A stretch of DNA of 64,000 bases from Plotosus lineatus (lineage: Eukaryota > Chordata > Actinopteri > Siluriformes > Plotosidae): NCBI GenBank assembly GCA_024760905.1, contig CM045737.1, positions 18,368,348 through 18,432,347 of the forward strand. The letters are read 5' to 3'. Positions 56,890 to 64,000 of this stretch are shown here, one piece after another (position 1 is the first letter of the stretch; each line of letters begins with the position of its first letter). The notes below the pieces were generated by a model, which made no database searches, had not been told where the DNA came from, and saw nothing but the letters and a program-made list of their open reading frames with translations. Both the position numbers and the translations under genes were made by a program.

Positions 56890-57088
56890 TTACTGATTTA
56901 ATCCAACGTTTGCGTCCCTCTGGATCCTTCAGCTCGGTGGGGAAGGTAAATAGCGTGAACGGCAGCAGACATGTACATGCGTTAGTCCAAAATTTGCAGG
57001 CATGTATACTGCAAACTAGCTTTTTCCAATGCTCGAGATGCTACATGCCGTTCCCACAGTTCACTGCGGCACAATACGCACCTGGCAT
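56890..57088 (-). pseudogene. THAP-like zinc-finger exon remnant
   Basis: On the minus strand, ATG at 57088-57086 starts MPGAYCAAVNCGNGM followed by a TAG stop. The same frame later gives LPFTLFTFPTELKDPEGRKR and WIKS, then a donor-like GTAAGT. CAAVNC, FP and RKRW are THAP signature elements, but the gap between CNC and FP is about 30 residues longer than usual, suggesting an insertion. The frame is broken, so this is a relic of a THAP transposase or THAP gene exon. Confidence 0.45.
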
Positions 57089-57321
57089 GTCGATAATTTA
57101 AGGCTTAAGGCAGATTTTAAGCGGCAGTTGTTTACTTTAAAGTAAAAGAAAAAAAAATATGTGGGTCCATAACAAAAGAACTATTTAATGTACTTCAGTT
57201 TACCCCTACTGAGCTTCACGTTTTCCATATTCTACAGTCAGCACAGTCCATTCCATTAATGAATGGGGTCAAAAGCATTGTGAGCCACGGAAGTTAAAAA
57301 CCTTAGGTCATCTAGCAAAGC

Positions 57322-57634
57322 GGGGCCAATGGTGTAGTGGTTAGGGTGCTGGGCTCATGATCGGGAGGTTGTGAGTTCAAATCCCAGTTAGCCCCCCACT
57401 GTGCTAAGACCCCTGGGCAAGGTCTTAACCACAAGCGTGCCTCTGTTCACCCAGCAGTATAAATGGGTACCAGTAAAAATATACTGGGAAGGTAACCTGC
57501 GATGGACTAGCGTCCCGTCCAGGACGAGTTGAACTCCTAGTTGCTTCACGCTATGGAAACCGGGGATAAGCACCGGCCTGATGAGCCGCAATGGCTCGGG
57601 TGTCAAAAGCCCAACAGACTTTACCTACTTTTAC
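57322..57634 (+). mobile_element. tRNA-headed SINE, second family
   Basis: Head GGGGCCAATGGTGTAGTGG with B-box-like GAGTTCAAATCCC, body ACCCAGCAGTATAAATGGGT and CCGGGGATAAGCACCGGCC, tail ACTTTACCTACTTTTAC. Perfect 13-bp duplication CATCTAGCAAAGC at 57309-57321 and 57635-57647. Same family as 8120-8443. Confidence 0.9.
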
Positions 57635-57649
57635 CATCTAGCAAAGCAC

Positions 57650-59028
57650 AACTTGTACACTGGAACCACTGACTCTCATCCTCCTTTTATCACCTGTACA
57701 GTGGGATCTGTGGGTACAAATGGCCCATACTGACAAACGCATTACCGGAGAGTCATAACAAGACCATTTAAGAGCTCACAGGTGCCCTGTGCTGGTTCGG
57801 CCCATTGCATAGGGCTAAAGGTAGCATGGAGGCCCCAAGCTGCTCTACCCACAGCCCTCTTGGCCATTAAAACAGTGCAGTTTGTCTGTCTAGGCCAGTA
57901 CTAGCTTCCTAGAGAAAGCAGTAAAGTAAATCTCAAACAGGAGACGGAGAAAAACTCCTGCTGAAACTGGAACTGTTCCAGCTGGCACAGCGAGTTCAAC
58001 TAAAACACAAACTAGACTACATTCATTGTGAAGAGAACCAAAAGACAATGCACACACTGAGACAGTATTTCTTCGACAGTAGACATACTACTAGGAAGCT
58101 TGGGAATAGTAGTTAAAAGTAGGAGTTGATATGTAATATATATTTAATACTTCAGGTCATGCAATATGACATTATGAGCCCCACTTCAGTGTTTAGTGGG
58201 CTACTAGCAGCACAAACGTTCATAGAGACCAACTTAACCTACAACAAAAAAAAGTTTGGTGTAAGCTATGCATTGAAAGCAAAATAAAATACAGTCTATA
58301 AAAACTGGGAAAAATTGAGCATTATTAATGGTTATTTTCTATGTTTTTATACAAAGTGTGATGTCCTGTACTGACAGCCCATGTGGTATCTCATCACCAG
58401 TGATAATGAACAAAGTTATTGTTTGGTCAATCCTCCAAGGAAGAGAAATCCAAGGAAACCTCAATCAAGTTATACCTATCAATCCTTATGCTACTAGTGG
58501 ATATCAGGTTAAAATATAGTAAATATGAAGACTTTGTTCACAAAAAATAAGTTTTTTATTTAGAAAAAAAAAAAATTTCACTGGCTTTAAAAAATACTTT
58601 TCCCAAGTGGCTTAAAAAGCTCCAGAAAAAGTTTCTCATAATAAAAACAACTGGACTCAGCTGTTTTTTTTGTTTTTAACAAACAAGCTCTTCATGTACA
58701 CTTTAAAACGTGGTGAAAATTATTTTTATTCGCTAACTAGGAATACAATGGATTAATTTTAGCATCATATGATGTTAATTGTTTTCTTTATTAGCATATT
58801 TCGAGGTAACCTGCGGTATTTAGCTCTTGGGGTTTTGGCTACTTCACATCTATAAGAAACATGTTCTAATTATTACTAAGTACATTCTTGAGGACATTGT
58901 ACAAAATATAATATATTCATCCTCAAATATTAAGGAAAATATTCAAAAAAGGTGTTCCAAAAAATTTAACTGTGATAGAAATGTGTTTATATTCATCATC
59001 AATAGAGAATAAAAGCATAACAATGGGA

Positions 59029-59030
<2 letters not shown>
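57650..59030. other. runx2 intron, no feature recognised
   Basis: No repeat family, exon or RNA gene could be assigned. Confidence 0.35.

Positions 59031-59097
<67 letters not shown>
59031..59097. repeat. (TG)n microsatellite
   Basis: About 33 uninterrupted TG units. Confidence 0.97.
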
Positions 59098-59099
<2 letters not shown>

Positions 59100-60357
59100 T
59101 AATACGGTCATGTGACAATATTTTCAAGTTCACTCAAGTTTAACAAGAAAGAATTGACCTCCTAAGCCAAAAGGACTTAATCCCCCCAAAGTCCATGAAA
59201 ACGTTTGAATCATTTAATTCAGACCAAATGACAGCCATACAGTAACAGTAACAGGAATAACTTTTTGGCTTTCACTTTGTGTCACTGATTTTCTCATTTT
59301 GCACGTCCTGTAGGTCTCAAAATATCATTTCATAGTATTTTCTTGATGGTTTCACCAGATGACATGTTGTATGCCATCCACAATATCTATTGCAATCGTA
59401 GAGGGTGAGATGCGCTCCATCACCTCAAACTTGGGCCATCACAGATTTTAGACCATAATAGTTGTGGCAATGCTATACAAGACAGCATTGACTGAAAATT
59501 ATATAAATGATGATAATTATTTGGGCATATCCTTCTAAACACTGAGTTATGGAGCAAAATATGCCTAATGTTTCTTTCACAGCACCCCTCTAGACATTAT
59601 GAGGAGTTGGAAACAAACCTTGTCAGCTGGTGCAGGGGGAATTAAGGCAGGCAATGAGTCTGAATGAGTGGTGGTATTTATGAGAGTCAGGAAACCAGAT
59701 GATATCACTGCTGGGTGGGAAGTCCCAAACATTCCCATCATCTCCTGGACAACAGGGTGAGATTTTCGATAGCCAAGACTTCCCTGTCCAATCGTGCAGC
59801 GGAAGCATGGACACACCATTCCAGATGGTTTACTGGCCCAGTGGGACCATGGCCAAACATTACTGGTGAGATATATAACCTCCAGCTGACACAGGCCTGA
59901 ATTCAAAGCTCAGACCAAAATACTCGTGTTAAGGTAATTCCAAGATAACATTCAAGTCATATTTTCTCTGATAGCAAGAAGTCAAATTACACAGAAAACT
60001 AAACTTGAAGCATTACAATAAATTAAGACAGAGATATCATATGAGGTAATCGCCCTGCTGCACCAACATCAGCATGTTTGGTCATCATGTCATATATCAC
60101 GAAGAATAAATAAAAGAAGGAGCTTTGATGGAAGATGAGAGGAATTAGGAGGGAAGATAAGATTGGCTAACCTGCACTGCATAATAATTTCACAAATGAT
60201 GTAACTGTGTTCAGCAGTGGAAGGATTTAAGTTCAAAACCAGGAACTGTGCCAATATTGGACTTTTAAGGATGACCTTAACCCTGAAACCCTCAACTTTT
60301 ACTTTTTCTTGCATGATATCAGCTCGAGTCAAGAGCAGTACTACATCCAAAAAGATA
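59100..60357. other. runx2 intron, no feature recognised
   Basis: The stretch at 59580-59900 has more complex composition (GTGAGATTTTCGATAGCCAA) but no coding or repeat match was recognised. Confidence 0.35.
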
Positions 60358-60359
60358 TA

Positions 60360-61038
60360 CAGTCATCCCTTGAATATCGCGGATAATGTAGACCAGACCT
60401 GACTGCGATATTCGAAAAACCGCAAAGTAGGAACGCCCCGCCCCTCGCCCCCCATTTCTACCATGTTGTCTCATTTCTATATGTTTTCGTGTCTATACAA
60501 TATCAAGAAGTGTATATTAAACATTATACAGTCATATGCATATGTAAATACTGTAATGTATTAATATTTAAATATAATTTATATATAAATACTTTAAGTA
60601 CTGTACTCACCTCTGACAATAGCTCTTCTCCACGGTGCAGGACGTTCACAAACACTTTACAGTAAGATCACAAAATCACAAAAAAATCCTGCGGGAATGT
60701 GCGAGGCAACAGCGTCACGTGTCTAAGCCAATCAGCTTGCGAGATTGAGTTGAGTGGGCGGGAGGCAATAGCATCACGCGTCTAAGCCAATCAGCTTGCG
60801 AGCTTGAGTTGAGTGGGCGGACCCTGCCTGAACTGGGAAAGAGGGACACTTCAGTCTGTCGTTTGGAAACAATGTACGCAGCCTGCCTTGGGTCCCTGTC
60901 TGCCGCTTACTTACATGTGAGTTTCAGCACGAATTTTGAATTTTTTATGAATATATATTTTTTATTTTATTTTTTATTAAAATACCACGATGTATCAAGA
61001 CCGCGATGCTCAAATCGTGAAGTGGCAAGGGATGACTG
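60360..61038. mobile_element. Pogo/Tigger-like TIR element (copy G)
   Basis: Left end CAGTCATCCCTTGAATATCG; right end GTGGCAAGGGATGACTG; TA on both sides (60358-60359, 61039-61040). A GTCTAAGCCAATCAGCTTGC unit is repeated at 60721 and 60781. No transposase. Confidence 0.82.
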
Positions 61039-61042
61039 TACA

Positions 61043-61288
61043 GTATTCATTCATTTTCTGTAACCGCTTAATCCTAATTGGGGGTTGCAGGGAGGCTGGC
61101 ACCCATCCCAACTGACTCCGGGCGAGGGCAGAGTACACCCTGGACAGTTCGCCAGGCCATTGCAGGGCGGAAACACGCTATTTAGCCTAGTCTTGTCGAA
61201 AGTCAGCAATGGTTCTTTTACATGAACCTCACACCATAGACAGTGAGAGACATGGCTGGTCTTTGATAACCCAGTTAGCTGCACTGGG
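61043..61288 (-). mobile_element. SINE with L2-like tail, head missing (B12)
   Basis: Tail and core as in the other L2-tail copies, stopping at GTTAGCTGCACTGGGG; the tRNA-like head is absent. It begins 3 bp from the TA that flanks copy G. Confidence 0.7.
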
Positions 61289-61384
61289 GTTCAAAAACAT
61301 ATTTTATGATAAACAAACATATGAACAATGTTTTTTTTTTTTTTTTTTAAAACGTGACCGTATACATTGTCACTCATTCCCCCC

Positions 61385-61700
61385 ACTCATTAGCCACATT
61401 GCTTAATACTATTAAGGTCACAGGGAGGTTAGTGCCTATTGCAGCCAATTTTGGTTGAAGACAGTGTACACCCCAACAGCTCGTCAGACCATTGCAGGGC
61501 CAAAACACTTTCCAATTCACACACGCTCACACAGGCAACATGGAAAAGCCAATTAGCATAATGTGCATGCCTTTGGACTGTAGGAGGACACCAGAGTACT
61601 GGGAGGAAACCCTCACCACTAAACCCACAGTTTAATGGTTAGCATGTCTGTCTCACCACAAAAGAATAGACATGTTAACCACTAAACCACACTGTCACCG
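61385..61700 (-). repeat. Dispersed fish repeat
   Basis: This is a minus-strand copy (CTTAATACTATTAAGGTCAC, GCCTTTGGACTGTAGGAGG), with a diverged head region near 61620-61700. Confidence 0.55.
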
Positions 61701-61979
61701 TCAGATAGCTGGCATTACTTTATAATGCGACTGAATATTTTTGAACTTAAACATAAAGCGTAATCAGGTACAGCAAGCACACATAATTCATGATCTTGAT
61801 TTAGTATCCCATGGAAACAATAAACTGCGCACAATAATGTGTTTTGCTGGAGCACAATATTTTAAAAATCCTCTTTCAGGGGTAACAAAGGCACACAAAT
61901 GTTTTTGTAATGAGCAACTACAATACAGTGAATACTGCAACAGGGCAAAAAAGTAAGGCAGCATCCTCCTTCTCTAATT

Positions 61980-63740
<1,761 letters not shown>

Positions 63741-63744
63741 AGTA

Positions 63745-64000
63745 CATTTACACCTAGTAATCCGGTTTCCTCCTACAGTTCTAAAAACATGAACATTTGG
63801 AAAATTGGCCCTTTCCAGATTGCCCCTCGATGTGGGTGTGAATGGTTGTGTGCATGTTAGCCCTGCAATAGACTGTCAAGTTGTTCAGTGATCAGTGTGT
63901 AACCAGCCCTCACACCCAGAGCCAGTGAAGATAGTTTCCGGCCTCTCTGCAACCCTCGTGGGATTAACTGCAAATGAATAAATGAATGAACTTTGCTGTA
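63745..64000 (+). repeat. Dispersed fish repeat, runs to window end
   Basis: Plus-strand copy starting in the middle (CCGGTTTCCTCCTACAGTTC, GTGTGAATGGTTGTG) with a tail ending (GAATAAAT)n. Confidence 0.6.

Larger units (their letters stand above)
55416..57110. mobile_element. Composite DNA transposon remnant with SAP and THAP frames
   Basis: The left boundary is probably just after TTAA at 55412-55415. It contains tandem repeats (55421-56190), a plus-strand SAP-like frame (56247-56648) and a minus-strand THAP-like exon (56890-57088). The two frames point at each other, with only about 240 bp between their inner ends. THAP domains and TTAA targets are features of Kolobok-type transposons. The right terminus and any inverted repeat were not found, so the class is uncertain. 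Confidence 0.45.

Noticed and set aside
56856..57101. Plus-strand open frame of 81 codons
   Set aside because: It is antisense to the THAP-like exon, which has recognisable signature residues; the plus-strand product has none.

Overview
The window looks like part of a teleost (ray-finned fish) nuclear chromosome. It has two spliced vertebrate genes with GT-AG introns, very long (CA)n, (TA)n and (ATT)n arrays, and many Tc1-like, pogo/Tigger-like, hAT-like, RTE LINE and tRNA-headed SINE copies of fish type. I could not fix the species or order.

Two host genes are supported. A complete six-exon clic5-type chloride intracellular channel gene lies on + (coding 17376-29435, 248 residues). The last three coding exons of runx2 lie on - (46913-55080), ending in the VWRPY TLE/Groucho-binding tail. 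They are tail to tail, as RUNX2 and CLIC5 are in human, which supports both names. The Runt-domain exons and the runx2 promoters must lie beyond position 64000.

Layout: 1-17050 is repeat-dense flank. It holds a TIR element nested in a dispersed repeat, a nearly full-length RTE LINE nested in a Tc1 relic, a Tc1 element carrying a nested SINE, and another large TIR element. 17050-29580 is clic5, whose 7.3-kb first intron holds two Tc1-like elements, two pogo-like elements and a SINE; a hAT-like insert ends 25 nt before exon 5. 29580-46912 is the intergenic region, with SINEs, two hAT derivatives and some long repeat-free blocks. 46913-64000 is runx2 and its introns, with nested pogo-like elements, SINEs, a perfect-TIR MITE in a TA array, and a composite element at 55.4-57.1 kb.

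The most unusual material is in the mobile DNA. (1) One tRNA-headed SINE family carries at least two different 3' tails on the same head and core. One tail matches the 5' and 3' ends of the local RTE LINE joined together; the other is an L2-like tail; a single copy has a third tail. Many copies have target-site duplications of 11-18 bp. (2) The element at 55.4-57.1 kb combines 304-bp tandem repeats containing a 34-bp palindrome, a SAP-like open frame and an oppositely directed THAP-like exon. I read it as the two ends of a larger two-gene transposon.

All calls were made by reading the sequence. No alignment, database search or RNA evidence was available.
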